Shown: positions 18,239-27,658, counted from the stretch's first letter. The stretch: 64,000 nucleotides of DNA from Cyclobacteriaceae bacterium (GCA_019638395.1 JAHBTX010000006.1:1-64000), one strand, 5' to 3'. The notes: generated by a model from the letters alone, not told the origin. A program made the numbers and translations.

Positions 18239-18667
18239 TCAATTTACAGCTCTGAAACGGGCCACTACTATGTTATCGTATAAAAGTATCAACTCATGTC
18301 CCTCAATCCTGAAATTAGTTATTTGTTGTAAACGTTGAAGAAAATCAATTTCGGTTTGCATTGTTTCCGGGCAATATATACGGGTGGCAGCAATGTTGTT
18401 GAGTTTAAGCTTTTGTGCGGAAGATTGGTAGGAGCCTGCTAATTGATTGCAACCACCAAAACCATTTACCACCATACTTTTGGGTGCAAACATCAGGTAA
18501 GGCTTATTCTCGAAGGTGATAGCTTGCGCATCAAGTTCAATTAAAGCCCAACGGGTGTTTTCGAGTGTTACTTTTGTTATGCCTACCACCTTGTTTAGTT
18601 TATCCGACGGCTTGCAGGCAGCAAATACTACAACTATAAAAATGGAATAACTTCTCAATTTTTTCAT
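18239..18667 (-). CDS. META-domain (HslJ-like) lipoprotein
   Basis: 142 aa. The N-terminus is a lipoprotein signal with lipobox VVFAAC (Cys at about residue 18). The META domain follows: TRWALIELDAQ, then VNGFGGCNQLAGSYQ and ATRIYCPETMQTE, the signature NGxxGCN and C-x3-E segments seen in HslJ. These proteins are envelope-associated and HslJ is heat-inducible in E. coli, but the biochemical role is unknown. It starts about 10 nt after the response regulator gene ends, so may be read from the same transcript. Confidence 0.88.
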   Translation of the reverse strand: MKKLRSYSIFIVVVFAACKPSDKLNKVVGITKVTLENTRWALIELDAQAITFENKPYLMFAPKSMVVNGFGGCNQLAGSYQSSAQKLKLNNIAATRIYCPETMQTEIDFLQRLQQITNFRIEGHELILLYDNIVVARFRAVN

Positions 18668-18677
18668 AAACTAATCT

Positions 18678-19415
18678 TTAAGATTCAAACAGATTTAAAA
18701 ACTCCTGTTTTTTGTTGGGCGATATTTCCAACTCCTGGTTATTCTTCATGGTAACGTAGCCACCTTTCCCTTTCGAATAACGAACCACAAAATCGGGGTT
18801 AATAAGGTGGGAACGATGAATTCGCACAAACCGATGTTCTTTTAAGATTTCTTCAAAATATTTTAGTGTTCGGCAAATTAATAACGGCTGTCCGTGTTCG
18901 AAATGGAATTTAGTAAAGTTATCAGCACCCTCGCAGTATAAAATGGAATTGATATTCACAATCTCAAATCCCTCTAATGTGGGCAACATGATTTTTTGAT
19001 GCGCACTGTTCTTTTTGTTTTCAAGTAACAGGCGTGCATGCTGCATGTAATTTTTTTCAGTGCGTTCGATGCGTATTTTCTCTATCGCCTTCACCAGTTC
19101 ATCAATGTCGATAGGTTTTAATAAGTAATAGGCTGCGCTTTGGTTCAGGGCTTGGATGGCGTAATTATCAAATGCTGTTACAAAGACGGTTTCAAATGTT
19201 ATCACCTCTACTTTATCCAACAGATCAAACCCATTACCGTATGGCATTTCAATATCCAGAAATACAATTTCCGGATTGTATTTTTTTATTACTTCCAATC
19301 CTGTTGCAACAGATTCGCCAAAGCCACAAACGGTAACATCCGGGCAATACTTTTTTAAGTAGTTCGCCAAAATTTCGCGGCTGTCTTTTTCGTCATCAAC
19401 AATTACTGCCTTCAT
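18678..19415 (-). CDS. LytTR-family response regulator
   Basis: 245 aa. Receiver domain at residues 1-120 with acidic pocket VDDE, phosphoacceptor Asp54 in IVFLDIEMP, and Lys in LLKPIDIDEL. A LytTR DNA-binding domain follows at about 140-240 (RIHRSHLINPDFV). It is the partner of the kinase immediately upstream: the two reading frames overlap by 4 nt (19412-19415). LytTR regulators bind direct repeats upstream of target genes; none was assigned here. Confidence 0.94.
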   Translation of the reverse strand: MKAVIVDDEKDSREILANYLKKYCPDVTVCGFGESVATGLEVIKKYNPEIVFLDIEMPYGNGFDLLDKVEVITFETVFVTAFDNYAIQALNQSAAYYLLKPIDIDELVKAIEKIRIERTEKNYMQHARLLLENKKNSAHQKIMLPTLEGFEIVNINSILYCEGADNFTKFHFEHGQPLLICRTLKYFEEILKEHRFVRIHRSHLINPDFVVRYSKGKGGYVTMKNNQELEISPNKKQEFLNLFES

Positions 19416-21343
19416 ACAGAAGTGTTTTTTTCAAGAGGTATAGATATGCGTACGCGTGTGCCACCGTTATTCGGTAAATCTTCAGTATTTACAGTATAAT
19501 TTGATTTATATACAGCATTTAAAATCTGCAATCTTTCCTGAATATTTTTTAGTCCGGTTGAATTGTGTTTTTTTTGATTTTCTGTTTTGAGTTGAGCGGA
19601 TTTTGCTCTACCAATTCCATCATCGGTAATAATTATTTGCATGGTGCCATTATTCCGAACAAACTCCAGTTTGAGTGTCCCCTTGTCATCCTTATATCGC
19701 AGTCCGTGCCACACTGCATTTTCGATATAGGGTTGAATGAGCATAGGAGGTAGTTGAATTGTCTCTTTGTTTAGCGTTTCGTCAATTGAAAGCGTGTAGT
19801 CAAATTTATCGCGAAAGCGGTAATGCTCCAGCTTTACATACAACGAAATAATTTCTTCTTCTTTTTGTAACGAAATAAAATCCTCCTGCGAATTTTCCAA
19901 CACCAGACGCATGAGTTTTGAAAACTCTGATAAATACTTATTGGCCGATCGTTCATCGTTTTGCGAAATAAACTGGTTAACTGAATTGAGGGCATTAAAA
20001 ATGAAATGCGGATTCATTTGGCCTCGCAGTGACTTTAATGCCAACAACTGATTTGCGCGCTTACTGGCCTGCGCATTTTTGTAAATGAAATAACTGGTGA
20101 AGAGTATGATTACTATCAGGATGAGCAATCCATATATAACAAGTTGTTGTTGTTGCAGCAGCGTTTGTTCTTCGCGTTGGCCGGAAACCACTTCGTTACT
20201 GAGTGCTTCAATTTCCTTTTGTTTGCGAATCAGTTCGGCCTTTTGCTGTTGATTGATTTCGGCTTGCTGTTCGGTGCGGGCAACGGCCTCGCTGTATTTC
20301 TGATATGTTTTCAGTGCGTCTGTAGTTCTGCCACTCTGCTCATATAAGGTGGCCAGGTTTAAGTAAGCTGCAGCTTGTTCTTTTGGACTACTAACCGAGT
20401 CGGCCAGTAACGCGGCTTCTTTAAGTTGCCGAATGGCTTCGTTCGTTTCGCCTTTTGCGGCAAGCGATTTACTAAGTTCAATTTTGTCTTTGGATGCTTC
20501 GCTTAAATTTTGCGATGCGAGGTTATAATCAATTGATTGGTTGCGCAAGGTAATATCGTCATCGTAACGTTTTTGTTCGCGCAACACTTCCGAGATTTCT
20601 TCTTTGGTTAATTTCAGTGCTTCTTCTTCTCTGGCAGGGGCGGCATTGCCAGCTGCGCGTATATTCTGCTGCGATGATTTATATAGCGTGTTGGCTTTGT
20701 CCACTTCGTTGGTACGGGCAAAAATTTTAGCCTTCTGATTTTGAATTCTGCCTACCAACGCATCGCCCATAATCTTTTGATTGGTGTTGAGATCTTCAAT
20801 CGCGGTCAACGCCTGCTCATAATTACCCTGCTGGTAATAAACTTCCGAAACATCTAATTGCAGTTCTGTTTTTTCGGACCGACTTAATTTCATTTGCAGT
20901 GCTTGATTATAGTAAACGAGTGCTTGCTCGTAATTACTCATTTTAAGATTTGTGTTTCCCAATCCTCTTAACGTGCGAATGTATTCGGGTGAAGCGTTGT
21001 ATTTAACGGCCAGCCGTTGGTAAGCTTTGTTATAGTTTTCCAGGGCTAATGTCCACTCGCGTATTTGTTCATTAATCTCGCCCAGCAAGAGATAACACGT
21101 GGCTTCACTTAGAACATCGCCTTGAGTCAGACTCATGCCCAAAGCTTCCTGTACAAAACTCAGGGCCTGTGCCGGGTTTGAATTTTTAACTGCTGTTGCA
21201 TCGCGTAAAAGTTGTGTGATGCTAGTTTGAGACGACCGGCTTTTAAAGTCCGAATAGGAGTCGGCTTTTTTCTTCTGCGCATGGCAGACACTACCGGTGC
21301 AGGCCAGTAGTACTGGAAGTAAAAAGATCAACAGCTTCTTCAT
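19412..21343 (-). CDS. TPR-containing LytS/YpdA-type sensor histidine kinase
   Basis: 643 aa. Signal peptide at residues 1-22, then TPR repeats (about 40-350; for example YNQALQMKL and YLNLATLYEQSGRTTDALKTY), a coiled coil, one membrane helix (about 400-422) and a His_kinase domain with the diagnostic LRGQMNPHFIFNALNSVNQF. The ATPase domain contains PYIENAVWHGLR and DDGIGR. The arrangement places TPRs in the periplasm, where they may bind a peptide or protein. It overlaps its response regulator gene by 4 nt. Confidence 0.93.
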   Translation of the reverse strand: MKKLLIFLLPVLLACTGSVCHAQKKKADSYSDFKSRSSQTSITQLLRDATAVKNSNPAQALSFVQEALGMSLTQGDVLSEATCYLLLGEINEQIREWTLALENYNKAYQRLAVKYNASPEYIRTLRGLGNTNLKMSNYEQALVYYNQALQMKLSRSEKTELQLDVSEVYYQQGNYEQALTAIEDLNTNQKIMGDALVGRIQNQKAKIFARTNEVDKANTLYKSSQQNIRAAGNAAPAREEEALKLTKEEISEVLREQKRYDDDITLRNQSIDYNLASQNLSEASKDKIELSKSLAAKGETNEAIRQLKEAALLADSVSSPKEQAAAYLNLATLYEQSGRTTDALKTYQKYSEAVARTEQQAEINQQQKAELIRKQKEIEALSNEVVSGQREEQTLLQQQQLVIYGLLILIVIILFTSYFIYKNAQASKRANQLLALKSLRGQMNPHFIFNALNSVNQFISQNDERSANKYLSEFSKLMRLVLENSQEDFISLQKEEEIISLYVKLEHYRFRDKFDYTLSIDETLNKETIQLPPMLIQPYIENAVWHGLRYKDDKGTLKLEFVRNNGTMQIIITDDGIGRAKSAQLKTENQKKHNSTGLKNIQERLQILNAVYKSNYTVNTEDLPNNGGTRVRISIPLEKNTSV

Positions 21344-21345
21344 TT

Positions 21346-21441
21346 TTAAATCGCTTCTCCGGTTCTCAACGGAAGTTTGATGTGTTTCGGTTGGAAAGTT
21401 ACTACAATAATTTTGGGTCGTTTGAGGTATGGTTTATTCAT
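21346..21441 (-). CDS. Possible 31-aa ORF just before the LytS-type kinase
   Basis: A 31-codon frame from an ATG at 21441 stops 2 nt before the kinase start codon. The peptide begins MNKPYLKRPKIIVV and is basic. The frame is open further upstream (through a Gly/Ser/Arg/Pro-rich stretch) and across the divergent VWA gene start. It could be a small protein, a leader peptide, or chance. Confidence 0.25.
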   Translation of the reverse strand: MNKPYLKRPKIIVVTFQPKHIKLPLRTGEAI

Positions 21442-21553
21442 TTCAACCCGTTCACCCGGTCGGCTATGGCTTTCGCCCGGTGTGCGGGTACCGCCACTAA
21501 GTGAAGGTACCCCAGAGCGTTTTTGCGCGTAAACTTTACCAAAAACAAACGCC

Positions 21554-22705
21554 ATGAAAACAACCTCTTTTTTTGCAAGCCCGGTTAAGAACCGTCTTGC
21601 GATCCTTTCTGTGATATTCTTTTTTAGCCTGAGTGCATTTGCGCCTGTGGCACCACCACCTGCCAAAGATCAAAGCATTCAACTGGCACTGTTGCTGGAT
21701 ACCAGTAATAGTATGGATGGCCTGATTGACCAGGCTAAATCGCAACTGTGGAAAATTGTGAACGAACTCGCTGCGGCTAAGTGTGCCGATGGAAAAAAGC
21801 CTAACATTAAAATAGCGCTTTATGAATATGGTAACGATGGATTGCCATCTTCAGAAGGGTACATCCGGTTGGTGAGTGGATTAACGGACGATTTAGATGT
21901 GATCTCTGAAAAGCTTTTCGCGCTTTCTACCAATGGAGGTAATGAGTACTGTGGTTATGTAATTAATACCTCGTTAAAGCAATTAGCGTGGAGCCCATCA
22001 GCCAATGATTTGAAAATGATTTTTATAGCTGGCAATGAACCTTTTACCCAGGGTAACATCTCGTATCGGACGGCATGCGGCCTGGCGCGCGAAAAGGGCA
22101 TTGTAGTGAACACAATTTTTTGCGGGCCGTATGATGAAGGAATTGCCACTAACTGGAAAGATGGTGCTACTATTACCGGAGGTTCTTACATGAGCATTGA
22201 ACAAAATCGCAGAACAGTGTATGTGCCATCGCCTTATGATGACCGCATTAGTGCGTTAAATGCAAAATTGAATGACACATATGTGTATTATGGAAGAGCA
22301 GGTGCCTCCAAGAAGGAACAGCAGGCTATACAAGATACAAACGCCAGTAGCTATGGACAAGCCAATGCAGTAGAGCGCGCGGTTTCAAAAAGTTCGCATG
22401 CATATAAAAACTCTACCTGGGATTTGGTAGATGCTTCGAAGGAAAGTGAAGAAGTAATTGTGAAAGCTAAAGATGAAGACTTGCCTGTAGAAATGAAGGG
22501 CATGACAGTAACTCAACGCCAGGCTTATGTAAAACAAAAAGCCGATGAGCGAAAAAAAATTCAAGATGAAATACAAAGTCTGAATAAAAAGCGTCAGGAA
22601 TATATTGCAGCCAACACACCAAAAACCGAAGGCGATAATACGTTGGATGCGGCTCTGATAAAAGCGGTACGCGAAAAAGCAAAAACAATAAACCTGAGTT
22701 TTTAA
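21554..22705 (+). CDS. Exported von Willebrand factor A domain protein
   Basis: 383 aa. N-terminal signal sequence (hydrophobic residues about 14-30). The VWA domain begins at about residue 45 with MIDAS motif DTSNS in LALLLDTSNSMDGLI, normally a divalent-metal adhesion site. A variable C-terminal region (about 240-383) is charged and helical, ending KAKTINLSF. VWA proteins of this type bind other envelope proteins; no partner gene is seen. It is divergent from the LytS kinase operon, separated by about 210 nt. Confidence 0.87.
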   Translation: MKTTSFFASPVKNRLAILSVIFFFSLSAFAPVAPPPAKDQSIQLALLLDTSNSMDGLIDQAKSQLWKIVNELAAAKCADGKKPNIKIALYEYGNDGLPSSEGYIRLVSGLTDDLDVISEKLFALSTNGGNEYCGYVINTSLKQLAWSPSANDLKMIFIAGNEPFTQGNISYRTACGLAREKGIVVNTIFCGPYDEGIATNWKDGATITGGSYMSIEQNRRTVYVPSPYDDRISALNAKLNDTYVYYGRAGASKKEQQAIQDTNASSYGQANAVERAVSKSSHAYKNSTWDLVDASKESEEVIVKAKDEDLPVEMKGMTVTQRQAYVKQKADERKKIQDEIQSLNKKRQEYIAANTPKTEGDNTLDAALIKAVREKAKTINLSF

Positions 22706-22720
22706 GCTGGTGGAGCAGAG

Positions 22721-22776
22721 GGCCATCTGTGGGTTTAATCGGTAACGATTGACTTGCGGGATGGCCTTTGTTTTTT
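22721..22776 (+). terminator. Hairpin terminator after the VWA gene
   Basis: GGCCATC (22721-22727) pairs with GATGGCC (22760-22766), followed by TTTGTTTTTTG. The loop is long (32 nt), but position and U-rich tail suit a terminator. Confidence 0.5.
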
Positions 22777-22803
22777 GAATCTTAAATTAAATCCGCAACG
22801 ATT

Positions 22804-22923
22804 ATGAAATATTTAGTGGTAATGGTTACACTAAACTTGAGCTTGTTAAGCTTTGGTCAACGATATGAGAAAAGTGAGAATAAATTGGGCGAACCCATTT
22901 TGGCGGACTCAGCCAGCAATTAA
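22804..22923 (+). CDS. Possible 39-aa exported peptide (or remnant)
   Basis: A 39-codon ORF in the 345-nt gap between the VWA and glutamate-synthase-like genes. It starts MKYLVVMVTLNLSLLSFGQR, which looks like a complete signal peptide with a cleavage site after SFG, followed by about 20 polar residues ending DSASN. It may be a real small secreted protein or the 5' remnant of a longer gene. Small hairpins lie just downstream (AGGTC-GGAA-GACCT at 22946-22959). Confidence 0.35.
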   Translation: MKYLVVMVTLNLSLLSFGQRYEKSENKLGEPILADSASN

Positions 22924-23051
22924 GATGTTGATTGTTGAGTCTGTCAGGTCGGAAGACCTAACATCGGGGTGCATTCATTATTTTTTAGTCTCATTCGCGT
23001 TCGATTGATTGCTCATTAATTTGGTATCGAACTATAATTCACCTTTCTAAA

Positions 23052-24650
23052 TCACACCGCCACCTCAAAACTCTCAGCCGAAGCGCGTTTCATATAATCA
23101 TCATAATCAAATGGAATATCACCATCGTTTAGCAGGCAGCCATCGGGAATAGTTGGGTAAATTTCTTCATAGGTTTTAACCAAGTTCATAAATACACGTC
23201 TATATACATGCGTGCGGTTAATCTGGTCGGGATGATCTAACCCCGCAGCACCCATCAACTCTACAAAACTTTCTACCGTATGTTTATGGTAGTTGGCTAC
23301 GCGCACGGTTTTATCTTCCACAACTAACCCTTTCATAAAATAAGGATCTTGCGTAGCCACCCCGGTAGGGCAGGTATTCTTATGGCACTCCAATGCCTGA
23401 ATACAACCGAGGGCCATCATCATGGCGCGTGCGCAATTGCAGGTATCGGCACCGAGGGCCATCGCCCTTAGAATGTGAAAACCTGTTAGAATTTTTCCGG
23501 AGGCAATGAGCCGCATTTCTTTGCGAATACCAAAGCCACGCAAAGCATTATCCGCGAAAGCGAGCGCATCTAACATGGGCATACCTACCGAGTTGGAGAA
23601 CTCAGGCGGAGCTGCACCGGTACCACCTTCGCCTCCGTCTATCGTAATAAAATCGGGATAAGTGTTAAGTTGTACCATCGCCTTGCAAATGGAAAGAAAC
23701 TCGCCCTTGCGGCCAATACATAGTTTGAAGCCAACCGGTTTTCCACCGGATAGTTCGCGCAATCTTTTTACAAATTGAATTAATTCGATGGGTGTGCTGA
23801 AGGCACTGTGAAACGGAGGCGAGAAAACAGTAGTGCCAGCTTTAACATGCCGGATGGCCGCAATTTCGGGTGTATTTTTCTTAGCGGGTAAAATGCCTCC
23901 GTGGCCTGGCTTTGCACCTTGCGAAAGTTTTATTTCTACCATTTTTACATTGGCATGAGCTACATTTTTTTTGAATGTTTCATCGCTAAAGTTTCCATTG
24001 TCATCGCGGGCTCCGAAGTAGCCGGTACCAATCTGCCAAATTAAATCGCCACCGGGTTGTAAGTGGTAAGGACTAATTCCACCTTCGCCTGTGTTGTGTG
24101 CAAAGCCACCCATTTTAGCACCACCGTTTAACGCGAGCACCGCATTTTTACTTAGCGATCCGAAACTCATGGCACTAATGTTCAGCACACTCATGTCATA
24201 CGGCTGCTTGCATTCTTTTCCACCCACACGTACCCGTGGGTTATGATCCAGTTTATGAAAATCTTTGGGTACGATGGAGTGAGTCATCCACTCGTAGCCT
24301 TCGGCATAAACATTTAATTGTGTGCCAAACGGAATGGTATCGGTTTGTTTTTTGGCACGTTGATAAATTACAGAACGTTCGTTGCGATTGATGGGTGCAC
24401 CATCGGTATCGCTCTCAACAAAGTATTGTTGAATTTTTGGTCGCAGGTCTTCAAACACATAGCGCAAACGGCCCAACACCGGAAAGTTTATACGAATGGA
24501 CTGGCGTGGCTGTAGAATATCCTGTATGCCAAGCAGAATAACGGGGCCAACCAGAATAAACAAGTACAAGGCGTTACGCCAGAAATAACTTAAAGCCAGT
24601 ACAATGGCTACTGCGAGTGTAGCGTAAAGATAGAATGCAGGTCGCTTCAT
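23052..24650 (-). CDS. FMN-binding glutamate-synthase-family protein
   Basis: 532 aa. Two N-terminal membrane helices (about 5-40) precede a GltB-type FMN/FeS domain. Visible are SAMSFGSLS, the long loop GGEGGTGAAP (FMN phosphate site), and the Cys cluster CNCARAMMMALGC followed by CHKNTCPTGVATQD, which in glutamate synthases ligates an Fe-S cluster. There is no amidotransferase domain, so it cannot itself use glutamine. This membrane-anchored stand-alone form is widespread in Bacteroidota; its reaction is unproven. Confidence 0.9.
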   Translation of the reverse strand: MKRPAFYLYATLAVAIVLALSYFWRNALYLFILVGPVILLGIQDILQPRQSIRINFPVLGRLRYVFEDLRPKIQQYFVESDTDGAPINRNERSVIYQRAKKQTDTIPFGTQLNVYAEGYEWMTHSIVPKDFHKLDHNPRVRVGGKECKQPYDMSVLNISAMSFGSLSKNAVLALNGGAKMGGFAHNTGEGGISPYHLQPGGDLIWQIGTGYFGARDDNGNFSDETFKKNVAHANVKMVEIKLSQGAKPGHGGILPAKKNTPEIAAIRHVKAGTTVFSPPFHSAFSTPIELIQFVKRLRELSGGKPVGFKLCIGRKGEFLSICKAMVQLNTYPDFITIDGGEGGTGAAPPEFSNSVGMPMLDALAFADNALRGFGIRKEMRLIASGKILTGFHILRAMALGADTCNCARAMMMALGCIQALECHKNTCPTGVATQDPYFMKGLVVEDKTVRVANYHKHTVESFVELMGAAGLDHPDQINRTHVYRRVFMNLVKTYEEIYPTIPDGCLLNDGDIPFDYDDYMKRASAESFEVAV

Positions 24651-24759
24651 AGGTTTATGATTAAAGACCGGATAAATTAGTGATTATCGAACAGGAATCA
24701 AACTTTGATTTTATTGTAGAATCAGCACATTGATCAAGTCATTCTGCTTAAATATATAA

Positions 24760-25263
24760 TCACGCCACCCTCATCGCCACCAGGCCTTTACTTTTATGCA
24801 TGCGCATTTCAAAACGCTGGAGAATAAAATGATTCATTTTGTTTTCGGCTAATACGGCTTGCCTGTTTTCAGGAAGGAATACAGTAAGATCAAGTACAGC
24901 TTGCAGAAATAATTCGTGTGTACAGAAGTGATTAGTCCAGTTAACAAATGCCGATTCCCACTCGGTTTTATATTTATCAATATGCTCGCGACCATCCCAC
25001 ACAAATTCCAACTGGTTTTGGCCGTGTTTGTAGCGATATACTCCTGCCAGGTTTTGGTAAAAGCTTTCGAGTGGTTTTAAGTTTTTAAGTTGAAAACGTT
25101 TAACAATAAGTGTAAAATCATCTTCCAAACCCAACGGGTTGTGCTTGAGCAAGTGAATGCTTTTTACTTTTTCGACAAGTTGTACGAGCAGGTGTTGCCG
25201 AGTGTCTAACTGGGCTTGTTCAAGCAGGTAGTTTTTGTCTAGCGGAAAAAATTTTCGGATCAC
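24760..25263 (-). CDS. Hypothetical cytoplasmic protein
   Basis: 167 aa from a GTG at 25263. This start is chosen because a near-perfect promoter ends about 20 nt upstream (25283-25313), so the frame's upstream extension would not be transcribed from it. No family recognised. The protein is mixed alpha/beta with no membrane segment, rich in aromatic and basic residues, and contains NLAGVYRYKHGQNQLEFVWD and FILQRFEMRMHKSKGLV. Nothing nearby indicates a function. Confidence 0.55.
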   Translation of the reverse strand: MIRKFFPLDKNYLLEQAQLDTRQHLLVQLVEKVKSIHLLKHNPLGLEDDFTLIVKRFQLKNLKPLESFYQNLAGVYRYKHGQNQLEFVWDGREHIDKYKTEWESAFVNWTNHFCTHELFLQAVLDLTVFLPENRQAVLAENKMNHFILQRFEMRMHKSKGLVAMRVA

Positions 25264-25282
25264 GCTGGGACAGAAGGTTTTA

Positions 25283-25313
25283 CAAAAGTAAAAAGAAAAT
25301 GGGAGGGTACAAA
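25283..25313 (-). promoter_or_regulatory. Consensus promoter on the minus strand
   Basis: Read on the minus strand: TTTG (25313-25310), 19 nt, TACTTTTG (25290-25283), an exact match to the Bacteroidota TTTG / TAnnTTTG pattern. It directs transcription toward the GTG at 25263. Confidence 0.6.
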
Positions 25314-25514
25314 TCAATCCAAAAATTCGAACAGATACTTTTCGTTGAATTCAACTTCAAATTTTTTCAATAGTTCCCGATACTCGTCTCTGAAAGTTTG
25401 TTTACGATGGTGAATTGTTTGAGTTTGATTTAGTGCAGCTTGGTTAGAAGCTTGCTGTTTGTAGCTGACAACCGCAGATTTAATCCGGGCCAGTAGGGCC
25501 ACCTGTTTTACCAA
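25314..25514 (-). pseudogene. C-terminal remnant of an IS200-like/REP-associated (Y1) transposase
   Basis: A 66-codon frame whose last 35 residues (HHRKQTFRDEYRELLKKF then FNEKYLFEFLD) match from memory the C-terminal tail typical of Bacteroidota Y1 transposases, where this segment follows the catalytic domain. The catalytic His-hydrophobe-His and Tyr motifs are absent, and the preceding residues are not transposase-like. The fragment abuts the antiporter gene, so the rest was presumably deleted. It could alternatively be a small intact gene; no homology search was possible. Confidence 0.5.
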
Positions 25515-25522
25515 TTAAAATA

Positions 25523-26749
25523 TCACTTTCGCAGCATCCATTTCATCAACGGCCCGCTGCTCATACTGGTTACAAGCGCCATTATCACCAACGATACAAA
25601 CACCTTTTCATTTATCAATCCATTTTCGAGCGCAACCAACCCCAGAATTATTTCCATTGCTCCACGTGCATTCATTCCAAACGCTGCGGCCATGGATTCG
25701 CGCCACCCGAATCCGCCCAAGCGGGTACCCAAACCACTTCCAATTATTTTTCCTGCAAAGGCAATGGCTATAATGGCCAGCGTTAATGCGAGATCGAAAT
25801 TTTCAACAAAGTTTACTTTTAGACCAATGGCAACAAAAAACAGCGGAGCAAAAATATTATTTATAAACTGATGAAGAATTTCTTTAGCACGCTCACTTAG
25901 GTGTTTAGAATCGCCCAGCGCAACGCCTACTATAAAAGCACCAAACACAGCATGAATGCCAATGTATTCGGTAAAGGCTGCAGCCAGAAAGCAAAGTGCC
26001 AATGCTATTGAAAGTAAACCACCGGGCCATGCTAATTTTTGATTTACCCACGGCAATCCGCGATTGATCAGCCACCGGCCACCAGTAAGCATGGCTGCGG
26101 TAAATCCTGTAGTAAGCAACACTGTATTCCATAATGAAATATTTTGCTTCTTACCAATCATGCCTAACACAACCGAAAAGATCAACCACCCAATCAAATC
26201 GTTTATCATAGCCGATGAAATTACCAGCATACCCATGCGCGATTTGAAAATTCCAAGATCCATCAGGATACGTGCAATAACCGGTAGTGCTGTAATAGCC
26301 ATAGAAGTTCCCATAAAGAGCGAGTAGGCGAGGTGTCTTGTTTCATTTGTGCTACCAAAAAACTCCGGAAAGAAATAAGGAAACATAAAACCGATAGCAA
26401 ACGGAATGATTAATCCGAATGTACTGGTGTAAAATGCTTGTCTTCCTTGCTGTAACACAATGTGCAGGTCAACTTCCAGGCCGGCAATAAAAAGCAACAT
26501 TACTACCGCTACTTGCACAAATCCATCCAGCACCAGTGCGGATGATCCGCTTGGGAATAAACTATGAAACCAATCGGGGTTAATCATGCCCAATATGGTA
26601 GGGCCAAGAATTATACCAGCTAAGATTTCGCCAATAACGGCTGGTTGTTTAACCTTGCGGGCAGCTTCGGCAAATAACCGCCCAGCTAGCAGCATAACGC
26701 TTAGCTGTATCAGCAAACTCATTACTTCATATTGACTGAGTTTGCTCAT
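25523..26749 (-). CDS. CPA2-type cation:proton antiporter (KefB/NapA-like)
   Basis: 408 aa, about 12 to 13 membrane helices, with typical CPA2 segments: GEILAGIILGPTILG, LLFIAGLEVDL, AVFGAFIVGVALG and GFGWRESMAAAFGMNARGAMEIIL. It exchanges monovalent cations for protons across the inner membrane. It lacks the C-terminal RCK/TrkA-N regulatory domain of KefB. Its start overlaps the end of the upstream universal-stress gene by 4 nt, which suggests that the stress protein may serve as the separate regulatory unit. Confidence 0.92.
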   Translation of the reverse strand: MSKLSQYEVMSLLIQLSVMLLAGRLFAEAARKVKQPAVIGEILAGIILGPTILGMINPDWFHSLFPSGSSALVLDGFVQVAVVMLLFIAGLEVDLHIVLQQGRQAFYTSTFGLIIPFAIGFMFPYFFPEFFGSTNETRHLAYSLFMGTSMAITALPVIARILMDLGIFKSRMGMLVISSAMINDLIGWLIFSVVLGMIGKKQNISLWNTVLLTTGFTAAMLTGGRWLINRGLPWVNQKLAWPGGLLSIALALCFLAAAFTEYIGIHAVFGAFIVGVALGDSKHLSERAKEILHQFINNIFAPLFFVAIGLKVNFVENFDLALTLAIIAIAFAGKIIGSGLGTRLGGFGWRESMAAAFGMNARGAMEIILGLVALENGLINEKVFVSLVIMALVTSMSSGPLMKWMLRK

Positions 26750-27594
26750 TTTGATTTGCGGGGTTGTACCATCAACACATTACAAGGTAAATCATTAAAA
26801 ATATATTCCTGGTCGTGAGGAAACACCCTTGTAAAAAATGAAAACTTACGGTGGGGCGCACCCATCACAAGCAAATCGGCTTCTTTACGTTCAGCAAACC
26901 GGGCCAGTTCAAAACCTGCTTTACCGGACACGATCTTTATGTTGATTTTATTTTTCTGATGCGGAACTCGTTGCAGTATTTCTTCTACCACATCAATTTC
27001 CTGTTGCAGCATTTGTTGTTTTCGTTGTTCGTATTCTTCGGCATTGCATTGTTCGTTGGCGGCAAGTGCAAGGCCTAATAGTTTCAACTCGCGCACAATG
27101 TGTATCCAGGCGTTTTCGGGTGTGTTCCAATGGCAAGCTGCCCATATGGCTTCATCAATGTAAGGGCTGTCTTCCGCGTTAACCACGACATTGCGAATAG
27201 GTGTCTCTTCAACTGATGGACGGGTAATCATTAATAAAGAGCAATCGGCTTTGTGCAATATTTTACGCGCTACCGTACCCAGGTAATGGTTCACCAGGTT
27301 TTCCTTTTTTAATGCTCCGGCCATCAGCAAATCAATCTTCTCGCTCTTACATGCGGCTAAAATTTGTTTTACCGGGTCGCCCGTTTTCCATAGCACCGTA
27401 ACCCGTGTTTCGTCCAGTTCACAATCAGCAATCAGGGTTTTCATTTTCTGCTCGCTATTGGCTGTCCGCTCGCCTACGTGTATCAAAACCAGTTTAGATT
27501 TAAAATAAACAACAAGCCTGCGGGCCTCGGCCAACATAGCTGGTGCGGTGGGCGAAAAAGCAACGGCCAAGCCTATTATTTTAAACTCAATCAT
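26746..27594 (-). CDS. Tandem-domain universal stress protein
   Basis: 282 aa with two Usp domains. The first (about 1-125) includes DLLMAGALKKENLVNHYLGTVARKIL and the second (about 130-280) ends ADLLVMGAPHRK then DLPCNVLMVQP. The G-x2-G-x9-G-S/T ATP-binding motif is incomplete in both domains, so ATP binding is uncertain. It overlaps the downstream antiporter gene by 4 nt (translational coupling), placing it as a probable regulator of ion exchange. Confidence 0.9.
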   Translation of the reverse strand: MIEFKIIGLAVAFSPTAPAMLAEARRLVVYFKSKLVLIHVGERTANSEQKMKTLIADCELDETRVTVLWKTGDPVKQILAACKSEKIDLLMAGALKKENLVNHYLGTVARKILHKADCSLLMITRPSVEETPIRNVVVNAEDSPYIDEAIWAACHWNTPENAWIHIVRELKLLGLALAANEQCNAEEYEQRKQQMLQQEIDVVEEILQRVPHQKNKINIKIVSGKAGFELARFAERKEADLLVMGAPHRKFSFFTRVFPHDQEYIFNDLPCNVLMVQPRKSK

Positions 27595-27658
27595 GTTTTT
27601 GAAAAATAGTGAATCCGATCTTGTTATTTATGGCAATTTAAAAATACATTGGAAATGA

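Noticed and set aside
21486..21512. GGGTACC/GGTACCC inverted repeat in the divergent region before the VWA gene
   Set aside because: Only 7 bp with 13-nt spacing, and lies in a possibly coding frame; not enough for an operator claim.
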